18,865 nucleotides of DNA from an uncultured Eubacteriales bacterium. Lineage in GTDB: Bacteria > Bacillota > Clostridia > Oscillospirales > CAG-272. The notes under the pieces were generated by a model. The model searched no databases. It saw only the letters and a program-made list of their open reading frames with translations, and was not told where the DNA came from. Shown here in pieces: positions 7,620 through 14,715 of this stretch. The number at the start of each line of letters is the position of its first letter. Position 1 is the first letter of the stretch. The translations under genes were made by a program, and so were the position numbers. Location of the stretch: contig CAKSVM010000058.1 in assembly GCA_934503195.1 (NCBI GenBank), positions 1-18,865 of the forward strand, written 5' to 3'.

Positions 7620-8667
7620 AGTCGTGGTCGCAGTAAACACAGCGGCCGTCCTTTGTGAGCTTCGGAAGATATTTTTCGTGGTTCGAAATGCAGCGCGGAT
7701 TCGGGCAGTACGCGCCTTCGGGCTGAGGATAGACCGGGGGGCGTCCGGTTTTTTCGAATTCGCAGAGCTTCGCGATCAGTGCCATGCGGATGTACATTCC
7801 GTTCTCTGCCTGCTCGAAATAGCGCGTGCGAAGGTCGTCGTCAACCTCGTAATCGATCTCGTCGACCTTCGGGAGCGGGTGGAGAACGTACATATCGGGC
7901 TTCGCGAGCTTCATTTTATCGGCCGTCAGGCGGTAGACGCCCGACTGGCGCGCGTATTCTTCCTTAGAAGCGAAGCGTTCGCGCTGAATTCGCGTCATGT
8001 AGAGAATGTCGAGATCGCCGATGCACTCCTCAAGTGTCTTGACTTCGACGAAGCTGTTGCCGTTTGTGTGCAGAGAATTTGTGACGTATTCGGGACACTT
8101 CAATTCGGGTGTCGAGATCAGGACAAATTTGTTATTTCTGAACCTCGACATAGCGCGAAGAAGCGAGTGAACCGTGCGTCCGTTGAGGAGATCGCCGCAA
8201 AATCCGATCGTTAATCCTTCTAATCTTCCTTTGAGTTCGCTGATTGTCATGAGGTCGGTCAGGGTCTGCGTCGGGTGGAGGTGACCGCCGTCACCCGCGT
8301 TGATCACGGGTACGCGCGAGTAGAGCGACGCCGCGAGCGCGGCCCCCTCGACGGGGTTGCGGATGACGAGAACGTCGGAGTATGCGGTGACGATTTTCAC
8401 GGTGTCACGGAGCGTTTCGCCCTTTGAGACCGAGCTTGAATTCGGGTCGGAGAAGCCGATCACCTTGCCGCCGAGCCGCATCATCGCGGTCTGGAAGGAC
8501 ATCTGAGTGCGGGTGCTCGGTTCGTAGAAGAGCGTCGCGAGAATCTTTCCGCGGCATCTGTCGCGGAAGTCGGCGGGGTCTTTCTTGATCCGGACAGCAA
8601 GCTCGAAGAGCTCGTTCCACTCGTCATTCGTGAGATCGTTGAAGTCGATTAAGTTGCGAAGTTTCAT
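7612..8667 (-). CDS. pyrB: Aspartate carbamoyltransferase with C-terminal zinc-ribbon tail
   Basis: The 351-residue product joins carbamoyl phosphate and aspartate, the committed step of pyrimidine synthesis. The carbamoyl-phosphate site shows YEPSTRTQMSF (STRT at 51-54), SSVSKGETLRDT and HPTQTLTDL (131-139); the aspartate domain shows HPLPKVDEID (usually HPLPRVDEI). The family norm is about 305-310 residues. The extra C-terminus holds a CX4C-X16-CX2C cluster (Cys321, 326, 343, 346) that closely resembles the zinc domain of the regulatory chain PyrI, beginning CPNPRCISNHE, but without PyrI's nucleotide-binding domain. No pyrI or other pyrimidine gene is adjacent. ATG 8667 follows GAAAGGAAA. 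Core assignment is certain; the zinc function of the tail is inferred. Confidence 0.95.
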   Translation of the reverse strand: MKLRNLIDFNDLTNDEWNELFELAVRIKKDPADFRDRCRGKILATLFYEPSTRTQMSFQTAMMRLGGKVIGFSDPNSSSVSKGETLRDTVKIVTAYSDVLVIRNPVEGAALAASLYSRVPVINAGDGGHLHPTQTLTDLMTISELKGRLEGLTIGFCGDLLNGRTVHSLLRAMSRFRNNKFVLISTPELKCPEYVTNSLHTNGNSFVEVKTLEECIGDLDILYMTRIQRERFASKEEYARQSGVYRLTADKMKLAKPDMYVLHPLPKVDEIDYEVDDDLRTRYFEQAENGMYIRMALIAKLCEFEKTGRPPVYPQPEGAYCPNPRCISNHEKYLPKLTKDGRCVYCDHDCE

Positions 8668-8728
8668 ATCATTTTCCTTTCATTTTCAGGGATTTTCTGA
8701 TGCTGACTGCGGGTTTCGACGTTAAAAA

Positions 8729-8748
8729 TGTGACTGATCCGACACTGA
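8729..8748 (+). repeat. Dispersed polar motif upstream of pyrB
   Basis: TGTGACTGATCCGACACTGA: one C-to-T change in the core and a full CGACACTGA tail. It lies in the 207-base gap between pyrB and the fucU-like gene, outside any gene. Confidence 0.85.
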
Positions 8749-8832
8749 GGCATGAAGTAAGTTGTGAAAACTATCGAAATGTATAACGCGCTATTGATCG
8801 TTCATCGGAATCAAAGCGTTTTTCCGTTAAAA

Positions 8833-8867
8833 CGCGCGGAAGGGAAGTCCCCGCCGCGCGATTTTTT
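8833..8867. terminator. Terminator after the fucU operon
   Basis: CGCGCGG (8833-8839) pairs with CCGCGCG (8854-8860) around a 14-base loop. T4 follows on the minus strand (the operon side) and T7 on the plus strand. It lies directly after the stop of the mutarotase gene. Confidence 0.75.
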
Positions 8868-8874
8868 TGTATTT

Positions 8875-9297
8875 TCAGTCCTTGACGACGCCTTTTTTGA
8901 GGATGACGTTCGCGTAAATCGCGGTTTCTCCGGTCGCGACGACGCAATACGCCTTCTTCGCGCGCTCATAGAACGCGAAACGCTCGATCATTCCGACCTC
9001 GGCGTCGGTGTGCGGCGCGATGATCCTCTTGTAAGTGTCCCAGATCGGCACCGGGGTTTCATCGCCCGGAACTTTTTCCATCAGGAAAACCGGGTCGGCG
9101 TAGGTGTCGAGCGGCATCAGCTCGAGGATCGCCTCGACGATCTCGGGCGCGCCGTGTCCGTCGGCACGGACACAACGCTGGCCGATTGATTCGGACGGGA
9201 AATTGCCGTCGGCGATGACGATTTCGTCACCGTGACCCATTTCCATCATGATTTTGACGAGTTCGGGGGAGAGAATCTTCGGAATTTTGTTAAGCAT
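8875..9297 (-). CDS. fucU: RbsD/FucU-family sugar mutarotase, probably L-fucose mutarotase
   Basis: The 140-residue product matches FucU in length and motifs: MLNKIPKILSPELVKIMMEM, then GHGDEIVIADGNFPSE (His and Asp of the active site), GHGAPEIVEAIL, and the C-terminal TGETAIYANVILKKGVV. FucU interconverts the alpha and beta anomers of L-fucose so the isomerase can use it; RbsD does the same for ribose, and length and the N-terminal phrase favour FucU. ATG 9297 follows AAAGGAG inside the end of the shikimate kinase gene, with an 8-base overlap, so translation is probably coupled. No fucose isomerase or kinase is present nearby. Substrate is inferred. Confidence 0.88.
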   Translation of the reverse strand: MLNKIPKILSPELVKIMMEMGHGDEIVIADGNFPSESIGQRCVRADGHGAPEIVEAILELMPLDTYADPVFLMEKVPGDETPVPIWDTYKRIIAPHTDAEVGMIERFAFYERAKKAYCVVATGETAIYANVILKKGVVKD

Positions 9298-9823
9298 GAC
9301 AGTTCTCCTTTTTATTTCGTGATATAATTTTATGTGCGAGCATCGCGGCGGTGCGCTGTGGGTAGACGTTGAAGACGGTCATGTCGGCCGTTTTCCGGTA
9401 AATCGGGTAGCGCGCGCCGAGAAGCTTTTTGTAATTTTCGAGACTCCCGTTCACCGGGGGACGCGTCAGGATCGGGCTGTCTTTCGGGATCGTGTCGACT
9501 CCGCGGCGGAGCCATATTACAAATGTCGATTCCTTCAGAAGCAGTCTGGATTTCTCGAAAGTTGGCAGTCCGCCGCCTGTCGAGAGGATCGTGAGCCGTT
9601 CGCGCGGCGTTTGAAGGATCTCGGAAAGCACCGAAAATTCGATTTCGCGGAATCCGTCCTCGCCTTTTTCGGCAAAAATTTCTTTGATCACACCGTAACG
9701 CGAAACTATTTCCTCGTCGAGGTCGATCAGATCGGCCTGAAGCCGCCTCGAAAGAAGCCTTCCGACGCTCGTTTTTCCGCATCCGGTCATGCCGATGAGC
9801 GAAATTATATTTGTTTCTTTCAT
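9290..9823 (-). CDS. aroK: Shikimate kinase
   Basis: The 177-residue product phosphorylates shikimate with ATP in the aromatic amino acid pathway. Walker A is GMTGCGKTS (residues 11-19), the shikimate-binding acid is in DLDEE (34-38), Arg59 lies in GFREIE, and the glycine turn is STGGGLP (81-87). LTRPPVNGSLENYKKLL is the lid with the ATP-binding Arg and RYPIYRKTADM the second shikimate Arg. The frame opens further upstream, but the ATG at 9823 overlaps the previous stop as ATGA and follows AAGGGAA, and the protein then starts exactly at the family N-terminus. It is the middle gene of a tightly overlapped three-gene operon. Confidence 0.93.
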   Translation of the reverse strand: MKETNIISLIGMTGCGKTSVGRLLSRRLQADLIDLDEEIVSRYGVIKEIFAEKGEDGFREIEFSVLSEILQTPRERLTILSTGGGLPTFEKSRLLLKESTFVIWLRRGVDTIPKDSPILTRPPVNGSLENYKKLLGARYPIYRKTADMTVFNVYPQRTAAMLAHKIISRNKKENCHA

Positions 9824-10401
9824 AAATATTCCCTTATGTACTCGTCCGCGAGGATCGCGCAGCTTCCGACGTCGTGATATTCGCCTTTTACATATAGCGA
9901 AGAACGTTTGACGCCCTCGAAGGTCATGCCGCATTTTTCCATGACGCGGCGGCTTTTTTCGTTCCCGACCATGTAGCGCGCCTCGACGCGGTGGATGTTC
10001 AGATCCATGAAACCGAAACGCAGCACGCGCGCCAGTGCCTCTGGCGCGTAGCCCTGACCCCAGAAATCGGGGTTCAGCACGTAGCCGACCTCGGCCGAAT
10101 TGTTGGTAAAATCCAGGGACGTGAATCCGCAGGTCCCGATAAAACGGTTTGTCTTTTTGTGAACGATTCCCCAGTCGTAGAAGTCGCCGACGCGGTAGCG
10201 CGTCTGGAGGTAATCGAGGTAATCGATTGTGTGCGAAATGCTCGTGTGCGGCTCCCAGAGGAGGTATTTTGTGACCTCGGGGCGGCGGGAATAATCGTAC
10301 ATATCGTTCGCGTCGGAGGTTTTCATTTTGCGAAGGATCAGCCGTTCGGTCTCAAGAGTCGGGATCCGGCCGAAGATCCTGTAGACGGTTTCCTTTTTCA
10401 A
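9820..10401 (-). CDS. RimJ/RimL-type GNAT N-acetyltransferase
   Basis: The 193-residue product has the usual GNAT order: LETERLILRKMKTSDANDMY at the N-terminus, GTCGFTSLD, the acetyl-CoA-binding core VGYVLNPDFWGQGYAPEAL, and the C-terminal RVMEKCGMTFEGVKRSS. Proteins of this type acetylate N-termini of ribosomal proteins or small amines; the substrate here is unknown. The start is TTG at 10401, chosen because GGAGG lies nine bases before it and because the first ATG would remove the conserved LETERLILR strand. Its stop overlaps the ATG of the shikimate kinase gene. A promoter lies directly upstream. Confidence 0.9.
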   Translation of the reverse strand: MKKETVYRIFGRIPTLETERLILRKMKTSDANDMYDYSRRPEVTKYLLWEPHTSISHTIDYLDYLQTRYRVGDFYDWGIVHKKTNRFIGTCGFTSLDFTNNSAEVGYVLNPDFWGQGYAPEALARVLRFGFMDLNIHRVEARYMVGNEKSRRVMEKCGMTFEGVKRSSLYVKGEYHDVGSCAILADEYIREYL

Positions 10402-10433
10402 GCAAGCTGTCCTCCAAATTTTTCTTTCCTTAT

Positions 10434-10462
10434 ATTATACACCATCCGCGGCGGGAATGCAA
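10434..10462 (-). promoter_or_regulatory. Sigma-A promoter of the GNAT-aroK-fucU operon
   Basis: On the minus strand TATAAT (10434-10439) is perfect and TTGCAT (10457-10462), a partial -35 match, lies 17 bases before it. The TTG start codon is about 30 bases downstream. Confidence 0.7.
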
Positions 10463-10470
10463 GAGGAAAT

Positions 10471-10512
10471 TGTAAAAAAATCGGTTCGCGACGAAAAATC
10501 GCAAACCGATTT
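10471..10512 (-). terminator. Terminator after the mannose-6-phosphate isomerase gene
   Basis: A 14-base-pair stem with one mismatch (arms 10478-10491 and 10499-10512) and a CGAAAAA loop is followed on the minus strand by an unbroken T run. It begins three bases after the stop codon region of the isomerase gene. Confidence 0.88.
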
Positions 10513-10514
10513 GC

Positions 10515-11525
10515 TTACGGATGGCAGACGAGAACGCGGAGATTTCCGGAAAATGTGACCGATCCGACACTGGCTGGAATAAATCCGCAGTCACCGGAAA
10601 CCAGCACATTTCGGCTATCAGTGTCAGATATTTCACCGCTTCCGGAGATGACGACAAAGATGTGCGGAAGGCTATCCGGATTTAATGAAATCCTGCCGTT
10701 CACGCGGTATTCGTCCATCGCGAATTTGCCCGTCAGATCTGGCCCGATGACGCTTACCACGCGATTTTCGAGGCCGTTTTTCGGGACTTCGATATGACGG
10801 TGAAATTTCGCTTCAAGCTCAGTTCGCGAGTAGGATTTGTACTCGAACATATCGAACATTCTGTCAAATCCGAGGCCGCAGTGAAGGCGTTCGTCGGGGA
10901 TTTTTCGTCCGGACGGTGTGACCTTTTCGACCACGGCCATGAGGTCGGTCGGCTCCTGAAGCTCGGCCATCAGACATCCGCCTCCGATCGCGTGCGGAAC
11001 CCCGCCGTCAACGTACCACACGTCGCCGGGCGAAAGTTCGATTTTGTGAAGCATCGATAGCATCCGTTCCACGCTTTGTGACTGAAACGACACTTTCCAA
11101 TCCTCACGTGTGACCGATTCGCGAAAGCCGAGGTAGACGCACGCGCCGGGGTCGGTCGCGATTATGTACCAGCATTCGGCTTTTCCGAAGGGCGAATTGA
11201 GATTTTTCCGCGCGAAATCGACCGTCGGGTGAACCTGAATCACGAGCCGCTCCGAAGCGTCGAGAAGCTTGAGAAGTATCGGTATTTCCTGACATTTTCC
11301 GAGGTATTCCGGGTGGAATTTCAGAATATCTGCGAGGTATTCGCCGCTTCTTGTGACCGACAATCCCTCGCGCGGATCGCCGTCCGGATTTCGCGCTGAT
11401 GTGACCGATCCGACCCATTCCTCGGGCTTGTAATTGTCGGCGGCTTCGATTCCGTGGAGCGCGTCGATCCGGTGGCCGCCGAGATATGAGCGCGTGACGC
11501 GGTTCGGTTTACAGATGAAAATCAT
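10515..11525 (-). CDS. manA: Class I mannose-6-phosphate isomerase
   Basis: The 336-residue product interconverts mannose 6-phosphate and fructose 6-phosphate. The zinc ligands of the class are visible: Gln97 and His99 in QVHPT, Glu117 in KAECWY, and His178 in GVPHAIG. GDVWYVDGGVPHA and MAELQEPTD are family hallmarks, and a second cupin half follows. The N-terminus (LGGHRIDALHG, EEWVGS) fits the clostridial subgroup. Its ATG overlaps the stop of the GH5-type gene as ATGA, so mannoside cutting and mannose entry into glycolysis are probably co-translated. The gene carries four full copies and one weaker copy of the dispersed motif, which is unusual for a housekeeping enzyme. Confidence 0.92.
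   Translation of the reverse strand: MIFICKPNRVTRSYLGGHRIDALHGIEAADNYKPEEWVGSVTSARNPDGDPREGLSVTRSGEYLADILKFHPEYLGKCQEIPILLKLLDASERLVIQVHPTVDFARKNLNSPFGKAECWYIIATDPGACVYLGFRESVTREDWKVSFQSQSVERMLSMLHKIELSPGDVWYVDGGVPHAIGGGCLMAELQEPTDLMAVVEKVTPSGRKIPDERLHCGLGFDRMFDMFEYKSYSRTELEAKFHRHIEVPKNGLENRVVSVIGPDLTGKFAMDEYRVNGRISLNPDSLPHIFVVISGSGEISDTDSRNVLVSGDCGFIPASVGSVTFSGNLRVLVCHP
10554..11419 (+). repeat. Five dispersed-motif copies inside manA
   Basis: Copies begin at 10554, 11109, 11352 (core ends GAC) and 11400, plus a weaker one at 11077 that keeps the ACGACACT tail. Read in the gene's direction, the four good ones use the same codons TCG GTC ACA (Ser-Val-Thr) in GSVTF, ESVTR, LSVTR and GSVTS. 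They appear at positions where related proteins already have similar residues, so they look like substitutions in place rather than insertions. Confidence 0.8.
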
Positions 11526-13411
11526 TTCGCTACCTCGAAAATCACGGCGTCGTGAGCTTTGACGATCTCATCACCGCGGTGATATTTGACAAGCTTCCAA
11601 CTGTCACGGAGGACAAAAGTTGGCTTAGAATCGGCATCAGAATAGTTGACAGCGATAATCAGGCGGCGATTATTGTCAAGAATGTGTTCGGTAGTCAGGA
11701 CGAGCGGGGAGGAGGATTTTACGGCGCGGTCGTCGGCGTCTTTCGCGAATTCTTCGTAGAAATGATAGTACGGCGTTGAATTTTCGTCCTTGAAGATTCC
11801 GGCACGGTCGGCAATCAGAGATTCAAGCGGAAAGGTGAGAAAATAAATGTGACCGATTCCGTACTGATTCTTGACGAAAACCGGGCGTCCGTCCTCACCG
11901 GTTGCGAGAATTTTGCAGGTTTCGGCTACAGACTCGATGTTGTACCTGAATCTGCCGCAGAGTATGAATTTTTCGCCGCGCAATGTGACCGATTCGTCAC
12001 TGCCGCGTTCACGCGAGGCGATCGTGAGACCGGTAAGTTCGGGGAGACGCCGGATGAGTGTGTCGCCGAGAGAGATGTAAAGCGACGCGCCGTTTTTGAC
12101 TTTTTCGAGCAGCTCGTTAAGTCTGTGCAGGAAAATCGGCTTGCTTGAGACAACGCTCGGGAAGATGTAGAGCTTGGAATCCGGAAGCTTTTCCTCAGCG
12201 TGAGCGAAGCGGAGATCGAGATTTGCCTGTTTCGCAAGAATGAACGCGCTGTTAAATAATTTCAATGGATCAGGCTGCTCGCGTGAAACAATACACACGG
12301 CTTCCTCGGTGTGACGCGGAAGCTTCGCGTATTCAAATGACTGTAGAAAATCGCCTAATTCTCTTGCGGAATCAGCCACAGGTTTAGCTGAACCGTCAGA
12401 TCTGAAGTAGCCGTAATCGCTTCCATAGTTATTCCAGTCATACGGCGCGTAGTCAAAATGCCCTTGATCGAAGGCGCACCACCAGAAAAGTCCGCGGTTG
12501 CCCTGAGCGAAAACAGACCAAAACATCGTTTTGAAGAAATCATTTTCAGTCTTTTCGCTATTATTTGTATAGCCGATTGAACCGACTTCCTCGACGAATG
12601 ACGGCTTACCGCCGAGGTTTTCATATAGCGTCGCGCGCATCGCCGGGTCGATTTCGGGACGGATCGAGTTGATCGGATCGATCGCTGTAGAGCAGAAAAT
12701 CTGGTACGGATGCGTTGTCGTGACGTCCACGATTTCGGCCGTGTCGCGGATATTGAAGGCCTCGTGATCGAGCGGGCAGTGGGCAAAGCCAGAGACGACC
12801 GGGCGCGTCGGATCGGATTCACGGATCGCGGATGTGACCGATTGCGTCCAAACGTAGCCCTGATCCGGCGCGAGCGGGGCGAGCTGACTGCATTCGTTTC
12901 CGAGATCCCACGCGGCGATCGCAGGCTGATTTTTGAATCGTTTGACAATATAACGGACGAATTTCAGTTCCCATTTTATGACCGACGGATCGGTTAGCGG
13001 ATTTTTGCCGACGAAGGCCTCGGGGCAGAAATAGCGGAAGCTCATGTGACCCGTGAGGAGGCCGACGATCAGCTTGATATCGTACTTTTCGGCGAGTTTA
13101 CAGAACTCCTCAAAGTGTTCGCAGGCTTCCTCGCTGACCCCGGCGCGCCCGGCTTCAGTGTCGGGAAGAGGGATTTCGCCCGGCATCATACGGTATTCGT
13201 AGAGCGTCATGTTGGCCATGATCGCGCGGAGCGGCTGGAAAACGCTCCATGTGAGGAACATCCGGAGAGTTTTGATTCCGTGCGACGAAAGCTTGACAAA
13301 ATCGTCTTCGATCGACTCGGCGTCCCATTCTGACCACATATTTATGGACGATTTCGACGCCCAGTAGTTCGCGCCGATGAGAAATTCGCGGTTGTTCAGA
13401 AAATCGTTCAT
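11522..13411 (-). CDS. GH5-type (mannanase-like) glycoside hydrolase with C-terminal domain
   Basis: The 629-residue product has no signal peptide, so it probably acts in the cytoplasm. Residues 1-330 form a TIM barrel of the GH5 / endo-1,4-beta-mannanase kind: GANYWASK, IKTLRMFLTWSVFQP, AAWDLGNECS with acid/base Glu173, and SFVEEVGSIG with the likely nucleophile Glu275. Residues from about 390 (CIVSREQPDPLKLFNSAF) form a glutamine-amidotransferase-like domain seen after barrels in beta-galactosidase-type proteins, then a small beta domain. The pairing with a mannose-6-phosphate isomerase by an ATGA overlap suggests a beta-mannan oligosaccharide or mannoside as substrate; this is inference. 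ATG 13411 follows GGAG. The symmetrical double promoter drives it. Confidence 0.82.
   Translation of the reverse strand: MNDFLNNREFLIGANYWASKSSINMWSEWDAESIEDDFVKLSSHGIKTLRMFLTWSVFQPLRAIMANMTLYEYRMMPGEIPLPDTEAGRAGVSEEACEHFEEFCKLAEKYDIKLIVGLLTGHMSFRYFCPEAFVGKNPLTDPSVIKWELKFVRYIVKRFKNQPAIAAWDLGNECSQLAPLAPDQGYVWTQSVTSAIRESDPTRPVVSGFAHCPLDHEAFNIRDTAEIVDVTTTHPYQIFCSTAIDPINSIRPEIDPAMRATLYENLGGKPSFVEEVGSIGYTNNSEKTENDFFKTMFWSVFAQGNRGLFWWCAFDQGHFDYAPYDWNNYGSDYGYFRSDGSAKPVADSARELGDFLQSFEYAKLPRHTEEAVCIVSREQPDPLKLFNSAFILAKQANLDLRFAHAEEKLPDSKLYIFPSVVSSKPIFLHRLNELLEKVKNGASLYISLGDTLIRRLPELTGLTIASRERGSDESVTLRGEKFILCGRFRYNIESVAETCKILATGEDGRPVFVKNQYGIGHIYFLTFPLESLIADRAGIFKDENSTPYYHFYEEFAKDADDRAVKSSSPLVLTTEHILDNNRRLIIAVNYSDADSKPTFVLRDSWKLVKYHRGDEIVKAHDAVIFEVAK
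11848..12852 (+). repeat. Three dispersed-motif copies inside the GH5-type gene
   Basis: Exact cores begin at 11848, 11984 and 12833. In the gene's direction the first is read in a different frame (GGA ATC GGT CAC, protein YGIGHIYF) from the other two (TCG GTC ACA, proteins DESVTLR and TQSVTSA). The same DNA therefore encodes different peptides, so selection for a protein motif cannot explain it. Confidence 0.82.
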
Positions 13412-13439
13412 GAATTTTTTCTCCTTTTTTCTCAAAAGT

Positions 13440-13476
13440 ACTTGTATTATATCACGGAATGTGGTATAATACAAGT
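13440..13476. promoter_or_regulatory. Symmetrical superimposed divergent promoters
   Basis: Perfect 12-base inverted arms ACTTGTATTATA and TATAATACAAGT flank a 13-base centre. Plus strand: TTGTAT 13442-13447, 17-base spacer, TATAAT 13465-13470 with TGG extension. Minus strand: TTGTAT 13469-13474, 17-base spacer, TATAAT 13446-13451 with TGA extension. Each -10 overlaps the other -35, so one polymerase can bind at a time; the palindrome may also be an operator. It drives the GH5-manA unit leftward and the AraC gene rightward. Confidence 0.85.
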
Positions 13477-13494
13477 AGCGATCCGGCACAGATT

Positions 13495-13514
13495 TGTGAC
13501 CGATCCGACACAAT
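13495..13514 (+). repeat. Dispersed polar motif in the AraC leader
   Basis: Exact TGTGACCGAT core with CCGACACAAT, in the untranslated leader between the double promoter and the GGAGG of the AraC gene. A partial second copy of the tail phrase (GATCCGGCACAG) lies just before it at about 13480. Confidence 0.8.
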
Positions 13515-13530
13515 TTTCGGAGGTGCTGTT

Positions 13531-14700
13531 ATGAAAGGAATTTTTGGCGCGCCGGCGACCGGAGTGCCGGTTTCTGATGTTGAAGACCGCGCGATCCGCG
13601 TCGAGGGGCGGGAATATTCGCGCGAGATGATGGAAAATCTGCTTTCGGTGCTGACGCCCGAGGAGCTTTTAATGAAGTCCGGCGGCGATCCGGATGATTA
13701 TGATTACGCCGCGCTCAGCTCGGAAAAGATCGTTTTCGCGCCCGGACAGATCGTTCACATTCTGCGGCATCTGCGCTATGATCGGCACAAGCCGCATTCG
13801 CATGGGTTCTTTGAGATGATTTGTCAGGTGAACGGACGCGCGGAGGCGGTCATTTCAGATCGGCGGGTCAGTCTTGAACCCGGAACGATTTGTATACTAT
13901 CACCTGAAACTGTACATAAAATCGAGGCAAATTCAGATGTGTCCACAACACTCAAGGTGATTATGCAGCGAACCGATTTCGACGCGATCTACAGACAGCT
14001 TCTCCAGAGCGACACAAAGCTCGCGGCGTTTTTCACGTCGACGCTGTACGGAAAGAGCGGCGGATTCCTGATTTTCCGCGCGGGTGGGGACGAGGAGCTG
14101 ACCGATCTGCTCTACAGAATGCGATATCATGAGGTGCGGCGCGCGCCGACTGACGCGATGATGAAGCAGTCGCTCGTGATCCGGCTCTTCTGCATACTGG
14201 CCGAGCGGCATGACGCGTCGACCGAATCGTTCGGCGAGGATCTGGCCGGAAAGCTGCTCTCCGAGCTGCGCATGAATTTCAGAAATGTGACTCTTTCAAG
14301 CCTGTCTAACAAGTTCCATTTCACGCCGGGGTACGTCGGAAGGGTGCTGAAGCGCGCGAGCGGACGTTCGTTCAGCGAGCTTATTGACGAAATGAGACTG
14401 AATCACGCTTTGGCTCTGCTTGAGGCGACACGGCTTTCGATCGACGACATAGCGGTTGAGTCGGGATTCGGATGCCGCGAGTTCTTTCATCGGAAATTCA
14501 GGGAAAAGTACGGGATTTCACCGTCAAAATGGCGTCGGAATCTGCGAAACACGGCCGATTCCGGAGAAATTGACGCGGATATTTCCGGCGAAAACGAATC
14601 GATTGACGATCCGGAAGCCGTAATAGCAGACGAATTGGCCGAGGACATTCCGGAGCCTTTTGAAACGAAGCCGAAAAATATCGACGTCACGCTTTTGTGA
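13531..14700 (+). CDS. AraC-family transcriptional regulator
   Basis: The 389-residue product has an N-terminal extension of about 60 residues, a cupin sensor (RHKPHSHGFFEMICQVNG, the phrase SLEPGTICILSPETVHKI), and a C-terminal AraC DNA-binding pair around residues 255-345: LSSLSNKFHFTPGYVGRVLK and the second helix-turn-helix LSIDDIAVESGFG, then FFHRKFREKYGISPSKWRR. An unusual acidic tail of about 45 residues follows. It diverges from the GH5-manA unit and is the obvious candidate controller, binding the sugar in its cupin; this is inferred from position. ATG 13531 with GGAGG seven bases upstream is preferred over an earlier in-frame start. The stop codon is part of a dispersed motif and lies 11 bases from the convergent TetR gene. 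Confidence 0.9.
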   Translation: MKGIFGAPATGVPVSDVEDRAIRVEGREYSREMMENLLSVLTPEELLMKSGGDPDDYDYAALSSEKIVFAPGQIVHILRHLRYDRHKPHSHGFFEMICQVNGRAEAVISDRRVSLEPGTICILSPETVHKIEANSDVSTTLKVIMQRTDFDAIYRQLLQSDTKLAAFFTSTLYGKSGGFLIFRAGGDEELTDLLYRMRYHEVRRAPTDAMMKQSLVIRLFCILAERHDASTESFGEDLAGKLLSELRMNFRNVTLSSLSNKFHFTPGYVGRVLKRASGRSFSELIDEMRLNHALALLEATRLSIDDIAVESGFGCREFFHRKFREKYGISPSKWRRNLRNTADSGEIDADISGENESIDDPEAVIADELAEDIPEPFETKPKNIDVTLL

Positions 14701-14715
14701 CCGATTCGAACCTAG
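14696..14715 (+). repeat. Dispersed polar motif on the AraC stop codon
   Basis: Exact TGTGACCGAT core plus TCGAACCTAG. Its TGA is the AraC stop (14698-14700), and the CTA in its tail is, on the other strand, the TAG stop of the convergent TetR gene. One copy thus provides both stop codons. Confidence 0.85.

Noticed and set aside
13459..13530. Earlier in-frame start of the AraC gene
   Set aside because: It falls inside the promoter palindrome and has no ribosome-binding site, whereas 13531 has GGAGG at ideal distance.
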